Positions 36,684-46,405 of a stretch of DNA of 64,000 nt are shown here, piece after piece (the first letter of the stretch is position 1; every line of letters starts with the position of its first letter). Origin of the DNA: Microbacterium invictum (GTDB lineage: Bacteria; Actinomycetota; Actinomycetes; Actinomycetales; Microbacteriaceae); assembly GCF_014197265.1 (NCBI RefSeq), contig NZ_JACIFH010000001.1, positions 1,178,001-1,242,000 on the forward strand. The letters are read 5' to 3'. Under the pieces are notes generated by a model that ran no database searches, was not told the DNA's origin, and saw nothing but the letters and a program-made list of their open reading frames with translations. A program made the translations under genes and the position numbers.

Positions 36684-37858
36684 CAGCCGCGCGTGACGCC
36701 GGAGACGTCGGTGAGGTAGCCGATGCGGCCGTCTTCGTGACGCACGACGAACGTGTCTCCGCGGTCTTCGATCACCAGCGCCCACGCGGTGGGTCCGACG
36801 GCGAACAGGGGCAGCCCCTGCTCGTCGACGACGTCGCGCTCGACGGGCGCGAGTGCCCAGAAGGCCTGCGTCGCCGCGGGTGCGGCGGCCTGCGGCTGCT
36901 CCTGCTGACCCTGCTGGTCGAGGACGGTGGTGTCGTCGAGCGACTGGAAGGTCTGCGCATCGCGCGCGTACGGGTCCTCGGAGGGCGCGTAGGGGTTCGC
37001 ACCGGCGTCGTAGGCGTTCGCGGTGGTCGCCGCTGCTGCCGCGTAGGGATCGGCGGCGGCGGGCACCGCGGCCGGGCGTGCCGTCACCGGTCGCGCGGGA
37101 CGCGCCGAGCGGTGGGCCGTGATCTCGGGGCGGTGGCGGAAGTCCTCGTTGAACGGGGCGATGAACGGGGCGAGCACGGTCAGGAAGACCCCGGCGAGCA
37201 TGAGGAAGAACTCGAGCCAGACGACCCACGTCGCGATGAACACGCGGCCGCCGGCGAACGAGACGAATGCGCCCCACAGGATGCCGAGCCAGACGATGGT
37301 CGACACCGAGAACGCGACCGAGGCGAACTGGTCGATTCCGAGCGATCCGACCCGGCGGATGCCCTGCGGTGAGAGGCGGCGCAGTGCGATCAGGAACACC
37401 GCGACAGTCGGGACGCCGATCGTGAGGACCCAGTCGATCCCGCCGTTCCACACCGAGGGGCCCGATCCGAACGCGCCGTAGATGGGGAAGAACGACACCA
37501 CGAAGGCGAGCAGCCACACGCCACCCAGCACGACCTCCCGCAGCGAGAACGGGCCGATGCCGTAGTGTGGCGCGGTGCCGTCCGCCGTGGCGTCCGCGGT
37601 CGTCGCCGGTTCTGCTGCGGTGGCCGCGTCGTCGGCGACGAGGGCCTCGTCGAGCGGCGAGGCCGCGGCCTCGGCATCCGTCCCCAACGACGTCTCGACG
37701 TCGTCGACGTCGTCCGCGACCGGAGCGTCGCTCTCGGTCACCGCGACCTCGGCCGCATCGGCGTCGGTCACTCGGACCTGGGTGACGTCGACATCGATCT
37801 CTTCACCGTTCGAGGTGAGATCGTCTGCGTTGTCGGGGGTGGTCTTCTCGTCGGTCAC
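36683..37858 (-). CDS. hypothetical membrane protein upstream of hisD
   Basis: 391 residues, no named family recognised. An acidic Asp/Ala/Val-rich N-terminus (1-95), four to five hydrophobic segments at about 103-220, then a low-complexity Ala/Tyr/Pro region (DPYAAAAATTANAYDAG, ANPYAPSEDPYARD) and a C-terminal part with WALVIEDRGDTFVVRHEDGRIGYLTDVSG, which looks like a small folded domain. GTG start. Translationally coupled to hisD, but a role in histidine synthesis is not implied by sequence. Confidence 0.75.
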   Translation of the reverse strand: MTDEKTTPDNADDLTSNGEEIDVDVTQVRVTDADAAEVAVTESDAPVADDVDDVETSLGTDAEAAASPLDEALVADDAATAAEPATTADATADGTAPHYGIGPFSLREVVLGGVWLLAFVVSFFPIYGAFGSGPSVWNGGIDWVLTIGVPTVAVFLIALRRLSPQGIRRVGSLGIDQFASVAFSVSTIVWLGILWGAFVSFAGGRVFIATWVVWLEFFLMLAGVFLTVLAPFIAPFNEDFRHRPEITAHRSARPARPVTARPAAVPAAADPYAAAAATTANAYDAGANPYAPSEDPYARDAQTFQSLDDTTVLDQQGQQEQPQAAAPAATQAFWALAPVERDVVDEQGLPLFAVGPTAWALVIEDRGDTFVVRHEDGRIGYLTDVSGVTRG

Positions 37859-37916
37859 GATGGTCCTTCCGGCTCCGGGGGTCAGACGCGATCCTACTCG
37901 CGATGGCTATGACGGC

Positions 37917-40900
37917 TCAGCCGAGACACTGCGGACCGAGCAGTCCCTTCAGCTCGCCGTAGAGGTCGACGGTGACACTCACGGGGATCGGCACCTCGAA
38001 AACCTTCGCCGCGCCGGCCCTGTGCAGTTTCAGCGTCACCTCGGTGTCGCCGCGGTGACGGCCGAGAACCTGCGCGAGCTCACCGATCGTGGTCTCCGTC
38101 GCGCGATGTTCGGGGATCATCAGGATCAGTGGGCCACCGGCATCCACCGCCCCCAGGTCGGGCGCGAACGCGGACTGACCGTGCAGGTTGAGTCCGTCGT
38201 CACGAACCGACACACGCCCGCGCACGGCGAGGATCGAGTCGGCGACGAGCATCGACTGGAACTCGGTGTACGTCTTGCCCATGAACATGACGGTCACCTC
38301 GCCGTCGAAGTCCTCGACGGTGATCATGCCGTACGGGTTGCCGCTCTGCTTCGCGACGCGGTGCTGGACGCTGGTGACCAGACCCGCCACGGTGACCTGG
38401 TCGCCGTCGTTCACGTCATCCGAGGCCAGCAGGTCGTGGATCGACGTGGAGGCGTGCTTGGCGAGCGGGATCTCCAGGCCCGCCAGCGGGTGGTCGGAGA
38501 CGTAGAGACCGAGCATCTCGCGCTCGAAGGCGAGCTTGTCCTTCTTGGTCCACTCCGGCCGCTCGGGTACTTTCTGCACGGCGTGCGGCTCGTCGTCGCC
38601 CCACAGGCTGTCGAAGTCGAACCCGACCTCGCCGTTGGCCTCACGGCGCTTGTCGAGGACGGCCTGCTCCGTGGCGTCCTCGTGGATCTCCATGAGGGCG
38701 CGGCGGGTCGAGCCGAGGGAGTCGAACGCCCCGGCCTTGATGAGCGATTCGACCGTGCGCTTGTTGGCGACGTGGACCGGGACCTTCGTGAGGAAGTCGT
38801 GGAAGCTCGTGAAGGACTCTGCGGCGCGGGCGGCGATGATGCCGTCCACGACGTTGGTCCCCACGTTGCGCACGGCGCCGAGCCCGAAGCGGATGTCTTC
38901 GCCGACGGCGGCGAAGTAGCGGATCGACTCGCCCACATCGGGCGGCAGCACCTTGATGCCCATGCGGCGGCACTCGTTGAGGTAGACGGCGAGCTTGTCC
39001 TTGGAGTCGCCGACGCTCGTCAGCAGCGCAGCCATGTACTCCGCGGGATAGTGGGCCTTCAGGTACGCCGTCCAGTACGACACCAGGCCGTAGGCGGCCG
39101 AGTGCGCCTTGTTGAAGGCGTAGTCCGAGAACGGCAGCAGGATGTCCCACAGCGACTTGATCGCCGCTTCGCCGAAGCCGCCTGCCACCATGCCGCCGTG
39201 GAAGCCCTCGTACTGCTTGTCGAGCTCGGACTTCTTCTTCTTGCCCATCGCGCGGCGGAGGATGTCGGCCTGACCGAGGCTGAACCCGGCCACCCGCTGG
39301 GCGATCGCCATGACCTGCTCCTGATAGATGATCAGGCCGTAGCTGGTGTCGAGGATGTCGCGCAGCGGCTCCTCGAGCTCGGGGTGGATCGGGGTGATCT
39401 CCTGCTGCCCGTTCTTGCGCAGCGCGTAGTTGATGTGCGAGTTCGCACCCATCGGACCCGGCCGGTACAGCGCGATGACGGCCGAGATGTCTTCGAAGTT
39501 GTCGGGCTTCATGAGCCGCAGCAGCGACCGCATCGGGCCACCGTCGAGCTGGAACACGCCCAGCGTGTCACCGCGGGTCAGGAGGTCGTAGGCGGACTGA
39601 TCGTCCAGCGTGAGATCTTCGAGCACGAGCTTCTCACCGCGGTTGGCCTCGATGTTGTCGAGCGCGTCATCGATGATCGTGAGGTTTCGCAACCCCAGGA
39701 AGTCCATCTTGATGAGCCCGAGCGACTCGCACGCCGGGTAGTCGAACTGCGTGACGATCTGGCCGTCCTGCTCGCGCTTCATGATCGGGATGATGTCGAT
39801 CAGCGGCTCGGACGACATGATGACGCCGGCGGCGTGCACGCCCCACTGGCGCTTCAGGTTCTCCAGGCCCACGGCGGTGTCGAAGACGGTCTTCGCTTCG
39901 GCGTCGGTCTCGATCAGCGCACGGAACTCGCTGGCCTCTTTGAAGCGCGGGTGCTCGCGGTCGAACATGCCGTTCAGCGGCATGTCCTTGCCCATGACGG
40001 GCGGCGGCATCGCCTTGGTCAGCTTCTCGCCCATGCTGAAGGGGAAGCCGAGGACGCGACCGGCGTCCTTCAGCGCCTGCTTGGCCTTGATGGTGCCGTA
40101 CGTGACGATCTGTGCGACGCGCTCGTCGCCGTACTTCTCGGTCACGTACTGGATGACCTCGCCGCGGCGACGGTCGTCGAAGTCGACGTCGAAGTCGGGC
40201 ATCGAGACGCGGTCGGGGTTGAGGAAGCGCTCGAAGATCAGACCGTGCTGCAGCGGGTCGAGGTCGGTGATCCGCATCGCGTAGGCGGCCATCGAGCCGG
40301 CACCCGAACCGCGGCCGGGGCCGACGCGGATGCCGTTCTCCTTGGCCCAGTTGATGAAGTCGGCGACCACGAGGAAGTACCCCGGGAAGCCCATCTGCAC
40401 GATGACGCCGGTCTCGTACTCGGCCTGTTTGCGCACATCGTCGGGGATGCCGGCGGGATACCGCACCTGGAGACCGGTCTCGACCTCCTTGATGAACCAG
40501 CTCTCCTCGGTCTCGCCGTCGGGCACCGGGAAGCGGGGCATGTAGTTCGCCGATGTGTTGAACTCGACGTCGCAGCGCTCAGCGATCAGCAGCGTGTTGT
40601 CGCACGCGATCTCGCGATCGCGGAAGACCTGGCGCATCTCGGCCGAGGTCTTCACGTAGTAGCCGTCGCCGTCGAATTTGAACCGCTTGGGGTCGTCGAG
40701 GGTCGAGCCCGACTGCACGCACAGCAGCGCCGCATGGCTTGTCGCGTCGTGCTGGTGCGTGTAGTGCAGGTCGTTGGTGGCCACGAGCGGGATGTCGAGG
40801 TCGGCCGCGATCTTCATCAGGTCGGTCTGGACGCGTCGCTCGATCGACAGACCGTGGTCCATGATCTCGCAGAAGTAATTGTCTTTGCCGAACAGATCCT

Positions 40901-41435
40901 GGAACTCGGCGGCGGCGGCCCGCGCCGCGTCGTACTGGCCGAGCCGGAGGCGGGTCTGGATCTCACCGGACGGGCAGCCTGTGGTCGCGATCAGGCCCTT
41001 GCTGTACTTCTGCAGCAGCTCGCGGTCCATGCGGGGCTTGAAGTAGTAGCCCTCGAGGCTCGCCTTCGAGGAGAGCCGGAAGAGGTTGTGCATGCCCTCG
41101 GTGGTCTCCGACAGCAGCGTCATGTGGGTGTAGGCGCCCGAGCCCGACACATCGTCGTCGGACTGGTCGGGGCCGCCCCACTTCACTCGCGATTTGTCGG
41201 AGCGGTGCGTGCCGGGGGTGACGTACGCCTCGATGCCGATGATCGGCTTGATCCCGGCATCCTTCGCCGTCTTGTAGAACTCGTAGGCGGCGAAGGTGTT
41301 GCCATGGTCGGTGACGGCGATCGCGGGCTGCTCGAGCCGCGCCGCCTCTTGCACCATCGAGCCGATGCGCGCTGCGCCGTCGAGCATCGAGTATTCGCTG
41401 TGCACGTGCAGATGGACGAAGGAATCGGATGCCAC
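37917..41435 (-). CDS. dnaE: DNA polymerase III alpha subunit
   Basis: 1172 residues, normal DnaE1 length. N-terminal PHP domain (FVHLHVHSEYSMLDG, AVTDHGNTFAAYEF), catalytic palm with GPGRGSGAGSMAAYAM near 372 and the metal-binding PDFDVDFDDRRR near 412, finger and beta-binding regions, and an OB domain near 1000 (DQVTVAGLVTSVQHRV). Replicative polymerase. GTG 41435 start with TAGACT 6 nt upstream. The last 59 nt before the upstream membrane gene are non-coding. Confidence 0.98.
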   Translation of the reverse strand: MASDSFVHLHVHSEYSMLDGAARIGSMVQEAARLEQPAIAVTDHGNTFAAYEFYKTAKDAGIKPIIGIEAYVTPGTHRSDKSRVKWGGPDQSDDDVSGSGAYTHMTLLSETTEGMHNLFRLSSKASLEGYYFKPRMDRELLQKYSKGLIATTGCPSGEIQTRLRLGQYDAARAAAAEFQDLFGKDNYFCEIMDHGLSIERRVQTDLMKIAADLDIPLVATNDLHYTHQHDATSHAALLCVQSGSTLDDPKRFKFDGDGYYVKTSAEMRQVFRDREIACDNTLLIAERCDVEFNTSANYMPRFPVPDGETEESWFIKEVETGLQVRYPAGIPDDVRKQAEYETGVIVQMGFPGYFLVVADFINWAKENGIRVGPGRGSGAGSMAAYAMRITDLDPLQHGLIFERFLNPDRVSMPDFDVDFDDRRRGEVIQYVTEKYGDERVAQIVTYGTIKAKQALKDAGRVLGFPFSMGEKLTKAMPPPVMGKDMPLNGMFDREHPRFKEASEFRALIETDAEAKTVFDTAVGLENLKRQWGVHAAGVIMSSEPLIDIIPIMKREQDGQIVTQFDYPACESLGLIKMDFLGLRNLTIIDDALDNIEANRGEKLVLEDLTLDDQSAYDLLTRGDTLGVFQLDGGPMRSLLRLMKPDNFEDISAVIALYRPGPMGANSHINYALRKNGQQEITPIHPELEEPLRDILDTSYGLIIYQEQVMAIAQRVAGFSLGQADILRRAMGKKKKSELDKQYEGFHGGMVAGGFGEAAIKSLWDILLPFSDYAFNKAHSAAYGLVSYWTAYLKAHYPAEYMAALLTSVGDSKDKLAVYLNECRRMGIKVLPPDVGESIRYFAAVGEDIRFGLGAVRNVGTNVVDGIIAARAAESFTSFHDFLTKVPVHVANKRTVESLIKAGAFDSLGSTRRALMEIHEDATEQAVLDKRREANGEVGFDFDSLWGDDEPHAVQKVPERPEWTKKDKLAFEREMLGLYVSDHPLAGLEIPLAKHASTSIHDLLASDDVNDGDQVTVAGLVTSVQHRVAKQSGNPYGMITVEDFDGEVTVMFMGKTYTEFQSMLVADSILAVRGRVSVRDDGLNLHGQSAFAPDLGAVDAGGPLILMIPEHRATETTIGELAQVLGRHRGDTEVTLKLHRAGAAKVFEVPIPVSVTVDLYGELKGLLGPQCLG

Positions 41436-41441
41436 CGTTCG

Positions 41442-41447
41442 AGTCTA
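41442..41447 (-). promoter_or_regulatory. -10 element of dnaE
   Basis: TAGACT on the minus strand, 6 nt before GTG 41435; leaderless. Confidence 0.5.
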
Positions 41448-41597
41448 CGGACGGGTCCGACATCGTCGGCCGGGCACGCGGGCTTCCCCCGCGCCCGCGG
41501 GTCCAGGTCGATTCACGCTCCACATGAAGGTGAAGGTTCAGGGTTTTCTCCGGCTCGTCGCCGTCGTCACGCGCCCGCAATGGCGCACACTCGTGTC

Positions 41598-42230
41598 ATG
41601 ACGGATGCTGTCGTCCCTGTCCCCGGTCACGCCCGCACGGCGTCGACGATCAGCCCCGGCCGCGGGCTGGCGGTGTTCTGGATCGTCGCAGCGGTCCTCG
41701 GCGGCGTCGTGTCGTTCCTGCTCTACCTGGAGTACATCGGTCAGCTGACCGGCGGCACGCCGATCGTGAGCTGCGACGTCAGCCCGCTCGTCACATGCGG
41801 GCCGAACCTGCTCTCCCCCGGCGGCAATCTGCTCGGGTTCACGAACTCGATCATCGGCATCACGATGTTCCTCGGGCCGATCTATGCGGCCGTGGCCTCG
41901 TTCGCCGCCCCCGGAGGCCTCCGACCCTGGTTCTGGCGCGTGTACACGATCGGCCTGACCGCCGCCTTCGCCCTCGTGCACTTCTTCGCGTGGCGCAGCG
42001 TCTTCGAGTACGGGTCGCTCTGCCCGTGGTGCATGATCGTGTGGCTCGTCACGATCCCCCTGTTCTGGTTCACGCTCGGCTGGTCGTTGCGCGACGGTGT
42101 CTGGGGCGAGAAGGTGCGCGGAATCGGGGCCGGCCTGTTCTCCTGGGCCGTGCTCATCACGATCCTCGACTACGTGCTGATCGCCGGCACCGCGCAACTG
42201 AGGCTGGACGTGCTCGGCTCGCTGTTCTGA
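41598..42230 (+). CDS. vitamin K epoxide reductase (VKOR) family protein
   Basis: 210 residues, about five membrane segments. Active-site disulfide CPWC near 141 and the loop cysteines SCDVSPLVTCG near 58-66, as in bacterial VKORs that reoxidise DsbA-like proteins through quinone. Actinobacteria use VKOR where E. coli uses DsbB. No DsbA gene is in the window. Start ATG 41598 (MTDAVVPVPG) gives a short cytoplasmic N-terminus; the frame is open far upstream only because dnaE is GC-rich on the other strand. Confidence 0.93.
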   Translation: MTDAVVPVPGHARTASTISPGRGLAVFWIVAAVLGGVVSFLLYLEYIGQLTGGTPIVSCDVSPLVTCGPNLLSPGGNLLGFTNSIIGITMFLGPIYAAVASFAAPGGLRPWFWRVYTIGLTAAFALVHFFAWRSVFEYGSLCPWCMIVWLVTIPLFWFTLGWSLRDGVWGEKVRGIGAGLFSWAVLITILDYVLIAGTAQLRLDVLGSLF

Positions 42231-42344
42231 GTCACCGGTCGCGCCGCATCAGCACCCTGGGAACCCGCCGAGCACCGATGCCGTGTCGGCGGAGCATCGG
42301 GTTGTCCTTGCTGGGGATGCGGCAGCTCGGTGCCGGAACGCACC

Positions 42345-42350
42345 TAGGCT
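42345..42350 (+). promoter_or_regulatory. -10 element of the NUDIX-ASCH pair
   Basis: TAGGCT, 7 nt before ATG 42358; leaderless. Confidence 0.5.
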
Positions 42351-42357
42351 GGCAGGC

Positions 42358-42831
42358 ATGGCCACCCCCGAGTTCGTCCTGTCGCTGCGTGAACGGATCG
42401 GACACGATCCACTCCCGCTGGTCGGCGTCACGGCCGTCGTCTTCAAGGACGAGAGGATCCTGCTCGGCAAGCGTGCCGACAACGGCCGGTGGCAGTGCGT
42501 GTCGGGCATCGTCGACCCGGGCGAAGAGCCCGCCGACGCCGCCGTGCGCGAGTGCCTCGAAGAGGCGGGCGTCGTCGCTCGCGCCACGCGGCTCGCGCTC
42601 GTGCAGCAGATCCCCCGGATCGTGTACGCGAACGGCGACCAGGTCGACTACCTCGATCTGGTCTTCCGCTGCGAGTGGGTCTCGGGCGAGCCGCATCCCG
42701 CCGACGGCGAGTTGACCGAGGTCGGCTGGTACGGGCTCGGTGAGCTGACCGAGGTCGACCAGTCCCACGTCCGCAAGATCGCCCTCGCCGTCGCTGAGGA
42801 CGATCCGTCGGCCTTCCGAGGGGGTCGCTGA
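42358..42831 (+). CDS. NUDIX hydrolase
   Basis: 157 residues. Canonical Nudix box in GIVDPGEEPADAAVRECLEEAGV near 59-81 (G-x5-E-x7-REUxEExGU). Hydrolyses a nucleoside-diphosphate-linked compound; the substrate is not predictable. The N-terminus FVLSLRERIGHDPLPLVGVTAVVF is common in actinobacterial NUDIX proteins. The ASCH gene starts 2 nt after its stop, so the two form an operon. Confidence 0.94.
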   Translation: MATPEFVLSLRERIGHDPLPLVGVTAVVFKDERILLGKRADNGRWQCVSGIVDPGEEPADAAVRECLEEAGVVARATRLALVQQIPRIVYANGDQVDYLDLVFRCEWVSGEPHPADGELTEVGWYGLGELTEVDQSHVRKIALAVAEDDPSAFRGGR

Positions 42832-42833
42832 CG

Positions 42834-43310
42834 GTGGCCGAAGCGCACTCTGTCGCCGATTTCTGGCGACGCGCGGCCTCTGCTGCCGGAGCCGACCCCA
42901 CCGCGGCCGTCCCCGAGGCGTGGGGCTTCGCCGACACCCCCGCCCTGGCCGATGCCCTGCTGGCAGCGGTGATCTCGGGACGCAAGACCGGCACGTCTAC
43001 GAGTCTCGCCGAGCTCGAGGCCGACGGCGAGGCCGTCCCGCGCGAGGGTGAGTTGTCGATCCTGATCGACGGCTCCCGCATCCCGCGTGCGCTCATCCGC
43101 ACGACGCGCATCGAGATCCGCACCTTCGATGAGGTGGATGCCGCGTTCGCGGCCGCCGAGGGCGAGGACGACCTCTCGCTGGAGGCGTGGAGGGCAGGGC
43201 ACGCGGAGTACTTCGAGCGGGTGCTCGCTCGTCGCGGACTGCCGGTCTCGCAGCTCAGCTCGCTGCCGCTCGTGCTCGAGCGCTTCGAGCTGCTGTACTC
43301 GGAGCCGTAG
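42834..43310 (+). CDS. ASCH-domain protein
   Basis: 158 residues. Core AVISGRKTGTSTSLAELEADGEAVPREGELSILIDG near 48-83 and RALIRTTRIEIRTFDEVD are typical of ASCH (PUA-like) proteins, some of which bind RNA or hydrolyse modified nucleosides. GTG start right after the NUDIX gene. Its stop lies 4 nt from that of the convergent pseudouridine synthase. Confidence 0.9.
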   Translation: MAEAHSVADFWRRAASAAGADPTAAVPEAWGFADTPALADALLAAVISGRKTGTSTSLAELEADGEAVPREGELSILIDGSRIPRALIRTTRIEIRTFDEVDAAFAAAEGEDDLSLEAWRAGHAEYFERVLARRGLPVSQLSSLPLVLERFELLYSEP

Positions 43311-43314
43311 CCGA

Positions 43315-44235
43315 TCAGTCGCCGCGCAGCACCTCGAGCGCGTGGGCGAGGTCGGCGGGATAGTCCGATGTGAACTCGACCCAGTCGGACGTGCCCGGGT
43401 GCGCGAACGCGAGCCGGTGCGCGTGCAGCCACTGCCGCGTCAGTCCCAGATGCGCCGCGACGGTGGGGTCGCCCCCGTAGAGCGGATCGCCGATGCAGGG
43501 ATGCCGGTGGGCGGCCATATGCACGCGGATCTGATGGGTGCGCCCGGTCTCGAGGTGGATCTCGAGCAGCGCGGCCCGCGGGAACGCCTCGATCGTCTCG
43601 TAGTGGGTGGTCGACTCCTTGCCGTCGGGGACGACGGCGAACTTCCAGGAGTGGCTCGGATGCCGGCCGATGGGAGCCTCGATCGTGCCCACCAGCGGGT
43701 CGGGGTGTCCGTGGACCACGGCATGGTAGATCTTCTCGACCTCGCGCTCTTTGAACGCACGCTTGAGAGCCGTGTAGGCCCGCTCGCTCTTGGCCACGAC
43801 CATCAGCCCACTCGTGCCGACGTCCAGGCGGTGCACCACGCCTTGGCGCTCGGCCGCACCTGTGGTGGCGATGTTCACGCCGCCCGCGGCGAGGGCGCCG
43901 AGGACCGTCGGGCCCTCCCACCCCAGCGAGGGGTGCGCCGCGACGCCGGCCGGCTTGTCGACCACGACGATGTCGTCGTCGTCGTAGACGATGCCGAGGT
44001 CGGGAACGGCCAGCGGCACGATCTCAGGCTCGCGCTTGGCCTGCCACGACACGTGCAGCCATGCGCCGCCGACCAGCTTGTCGGATTTGCCGAGCGTGCG
44101 GCCGTCCTGCACGGCGCCACCGGCCTCGGCGATCTCGGCCGCGAACGTGCGGGAGAAGCCGAAGAGCTTGGCGAGACCGGCATCCACCCGGACACCGTCC
44201 AGCCCATCGGGCACCGGAATTGCGCGCGACTCCAT
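43315..44235 (-). CDS. RluA/RluD-family 23S rRNA pseudouridine synthase
   Basis: 306 residues. N-terminal S4 RNA-binding domain ([31 protein letters not shown]), catalytic block [18 protein letters not shown] near 140 with the essential Asp, and [25 protein letters not shown] near 228. Converts uridines of 23S rRNA to pseudouridine. Start overlaps the lspA stop (ATGA); lspA-rluD order is widely conserved. Confidence 0.95.
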   Translation of the reverse strand: MESRAIPVPDGLDGVRVDAGLAKLFGFSRTFAAEIAEAGGAVQDGRTLGKSDKLVGGAWLHVSWQAKREPEIVPLAVPDLGIVYDDDDIVVVDKPAGVAAHPSLGWEGPTVLGALAAGGVNIATTGAAERQGVVHRLDVGTSGLMVVAKSERAYTALKRAFKEREVEKIYHAVVHGHPDPLVGTIEAPIGRHPSHSWKFAVVPDGKESTTHYETIEAFPRAALLEIHLETGRTHQIRVHMAAHRHPCIGDPLYGGDPTVAAHLGLTRQWLHAHRLAFAHPGTSDWVEFTSDYPADLAHALEVLRGD

Positions 44236-44846
44236 CAGTCGCGGGGCTGTTCTGCGTCGTCGTCGGCGACCGCGTCCGTGACGATGTCGGCGTCGGCGTC
44301 GGGGACGGATTCGACCATCTTCGGCTCGCGCGTACCGTCGAGGTGAAGGCCGATGAGCACCAGGATCGCGACGCCGATCATCATCGTGACGATGAACATG
44401 TCGGCGACGTTGTAGATCGCCGAGGGGAACCACAGCCACATCCACGGCGTGTGGATGAAATCGATGACCTCGCCCACCGGGAACCCGGGCGCGCGGATCA
44501 GCCGGTCGACGAAGTTGCCCAGGATGCCGCCCAGCAGCAGTCCCAGCACGATCGCCCACGCACGCGAGCGCACCCGAGTGATGCCGAGGAAGATGATCGC
44601 CCCGGCGGCGACGGCCAGCACGATCGTGAAGATCCAGGTGTAGCCCTCAAGGAGAGAGAACGCCGCACCCGGGTTTCGGGTCAGGTAGAACTGCAGGAAC
44701 TCGCCCCACACCTGAACCGGCTCCTGGAAGGGCAGGTTCTGGAGGGCGAGATACTTCGTGAACTGGTCGGCGACCAGCACCAGCACCGCAAGAAGCGCGA
44801 TGATGCTGCCGGCCGCCGCCGCACGGAGGGGGGCCCGGCCTGTCAA
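44235..44846 (-). CDS. lspA: lipoprotein signal peptidase (SPase II)
   Basis: 203 residues, four membrane segments. Catalytic aspartates lie in [11 protein letters not shown] near 107 and YNVADMFI near 148, with the conserved [11 protein letters not shown] near 57. Cleaves prolipoproteins such as the CtaC and 17302-17835 products. The start is TTG 44846; no ATG or GTG fits the N-terminus. The last ~35 residues after the fourth helix are an acidic extension. Confidence 0.95.
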   Translation of the reverse strand: MTGRAPLRAAAAGSIIALLAVLVLVADQFTKYLALQNLPFQEPVQVWGEFLQFYLTRNPGAAFSLLEGYTWIFTIVLAVAAGAIIFLGITRVRSRAWAIVLGLLLGGILGNFVDRLIRAPGFPVGEVIDFIHTPWMWLWFPSAIYNVADMFIVTMMIGVAILVLIGLHLDGTREPKMVESVPDADADIVTDAVADDDAEQPRD

Positions 44847-44855
44847 AGGCGAAGC

Positions 44856-45485
44856 CTAGGAGGCTGCGATCGGAGTGGCACCCGACGGCGAACCCGACAC
44901 ATCGAGGTCGCGGAGCTTGCCCTCGATGAAGCCGCGCAGCTGCACGCGGTAGTCGTGCTCGAAGTTGCGCAGCTCGGTGATACGGGACTCGAGCTTGGCG
45001 CGCTCGCCCTCGAGTCGGGCGACCTCGTCACGGCCACGGGCCTCGGCCTCGGCGAGGATCGATGCGGCCTGGGCCTGTGCCTCGGAGACGAGCTTCTCCT
45101 TCTGCGCGATACCCTCGGCGACGTGCTCGTCGTGCAGCCGCTGTGCCAGCTCGATGATGCCGGCCGACGCGGCCGCGGGTGCTGTGGCCTCGGCGACGGG
45201 CGCTTCGGCGGGGGTCTCGACGGCGGCCACCGGAGCGGGCACCTCCTCGACGACGACGGGCTGCTCGGCCGGCTCCTCGGCGACGGGGGCGGCGGCAGGC
45301 GCGGGCGTCGCACCGGACTCGTACGCGGCGAGCTTCGCCTTCAGTTCCTCGTTCTCGGCGATGGTCTTGCGCCACTCGACGACGATCTCGTCGAGGAAGT
45401 CATCGACCTCATCGGGGTCGAATCCCTCCTTGAACCGAACGTGCTGGAACTGCTTGGTGACGACGTCTTCGGGGGTCAAAGCCAT
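44856..45485 (-). CDS. divIVA: DivIVA / Wag31 polar-growth protein
   Basis: 209 residues. N-terminal membrane-binding DivIVA domain (LTPEDVVTKQFQHVRFKEGFDPDEVDDFLDEI), a coiled coil, an Ala/Pro/Glu-rich linker at about 60-112, and a second long coiled coil (IIELAQRLHDEH...ESRITELRNFEHDYR). It marks poles and septum and recruits wall synthesis in actinobacteria. Ends the division cluster downstream of yggT; GAAAGAGGAA precedes ATG 45485. Confidence 0.96.
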   Translation of the reverse strand: MALTPEDVVTKQFQHVRFKEGFDPDEVDDFLDEIVVEWRKTIAENEELKAKLAAYESGATPAPAAAPVAEEPAEQPVVVEEVPAPVAAVETPAEAPVAEATAPAAASAGIIELAQRLHDEHVAEGIAQKEKLVSEAQAQAASILAEAEARGRDEVARLEGERAKLESRITELRNFEHDYRVQLRGFIEGKLRDLDVSGSPSGATPIAAS

Positions 45486-45610
45486 GGTGTTTCCTCTTTC
45501 GGGGCTCACTGCGCGGGGCGATGCGGGTGACCCGCGACACCCGCGAGCCGTACCCACTCAGCATAGTGCGCACGTTCACGGCGCGCGAGAATCGACCGAC
45601 CTGCGGCGAC

Positions 45611-45913
45611 TCAGACGCTGCCGATGACCCGCACGATCGACAGCAGGATGAAGCACGAGAGCATGGTCAGCGGGAACCCGAGGTCGATCGCGATCGTTCC
45701 CAGGCGCAGCGGAGGGATCAGGCGCCGGAAGAAGCGGATCGGAGGATCCGTGATCGTGTAGACGATCTCAGCGAGCACCAGGCCGAAGCCCTGGGGGCGC
45801 CATTCCCTGTTGAACAGCGGGATGTACTCCATGATGAGCCGCGCGAGCAGCACCAGGATATAGATCAGCAGGAGGAAGTTCGCGAGGGCGGCGACGAGCC
45901 GTACGATCTCCAC
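45611..45913 (-). CDS. YggT-family membrane protein
   Basis: 100 residues, two hydrophobic blocks (about 8-30 and 70-97) around REWRPQGFGLVLAEIVYTITDPPIRFFRRLIPPLRLGTIAIDLGFP. It is the standard neighbour of sepF in Gram-positives. Begins 2 nt before the sepF stop codon ends, so the pair is co-translated. Function unproven. Confidence 0.93.
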   Translation of the reverse strand: MEIVRLVAALANFLLLIYILVLLARLIMEYIPLFNREWRPQGFGLVLAEIVYTITDPPIRFFRRLIPPLRLGTIAIDLGFPLTMLSCFILLSIVRVIGSV

Positions 45914-45915
45914 GG

Positions 45916-46374
45916 TTACTGCGGGAAGGCGGCAGCCTCGGGCTCGGCCTGCGCAACGGCGCCGTCTCCCGACACCGCGATGTTCTCGGGCGAGAGCAGG
46001 AAGACCTTGCTCGTGACCCGCTCGATCCGCCCGTACAGTCCCAGCGACAGCCCGCTCGCGAAGTCGATGAGGCGGCGCGCATCGGCGTCGCTCATCTGCG
46101 AGAGGTTGATGATGACGGGGATGCCGTCACGGAAGTTCTCCGCGATGACCTGCGCGTCGCGGTACTGCTTCGGGTGCACCGTGAGGATCTCGCTGACCGT
46201 GCCCGCGGTCGGCTGACGCACGACGGCGGGGCGGTGGATCGGGGTCACCGGAGCGGGCTGCTTCTCGACGGAACGCTCGCGCCGCACCGGGGTCTCGGCC
46301 GCCGGCTCGTCGTAGACGTCTTCTTCGTCGGCCAGGCCCAGGTACACCATGGTCTTCTTGAGCGGGTTCGACAT
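45916..46374 (-). CDS. sepF: cell division protein SepF
   Basis: 152 residues. N-terminal amphipathic membrane-binding helix ([21 protein letters not shown]), flexible linker, and SepF core at about 70-140 ([46 protein letters not shown]). Anchors FtsZ to the membrane; there is no FtsA in this cluster, as usual in actinobacteria. Start ATG 46374 is taken instead of a longer frame because homologues begin here. Confidence 0.96.
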   Translation of the reverse strand: MSNPLKKTMVYLGLADEEDVYDEPAAETPVRRERSVEKQPAPVTPIHRPAVVRQPTAGTVSEILTVHPKQYRDAQVIAENFRDGIPVIINLSQMSDADARRLIDFASGLSLGLYGRIERVTSKVFLLSPENIAVSGDGAVAQAEPEAAAFPQ

Positions 46375-46405
46375 CGCATCCTCCGTTTGCTCGTCTGTTC
46401 CGAGG

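Noticed and set aside
37575-41597. Open frame of more than 1300 codons on the plus strand opposite dnaE, continuous with the VKOR gene
   Set aside because: It is antisense to dnaE. In high-GC coding DNA the complementary frame is often free of stops. The protein is low-complexity (Val/Glu/Arg/Asp/His-rich), without domains; only the part from 41598 is a gene.
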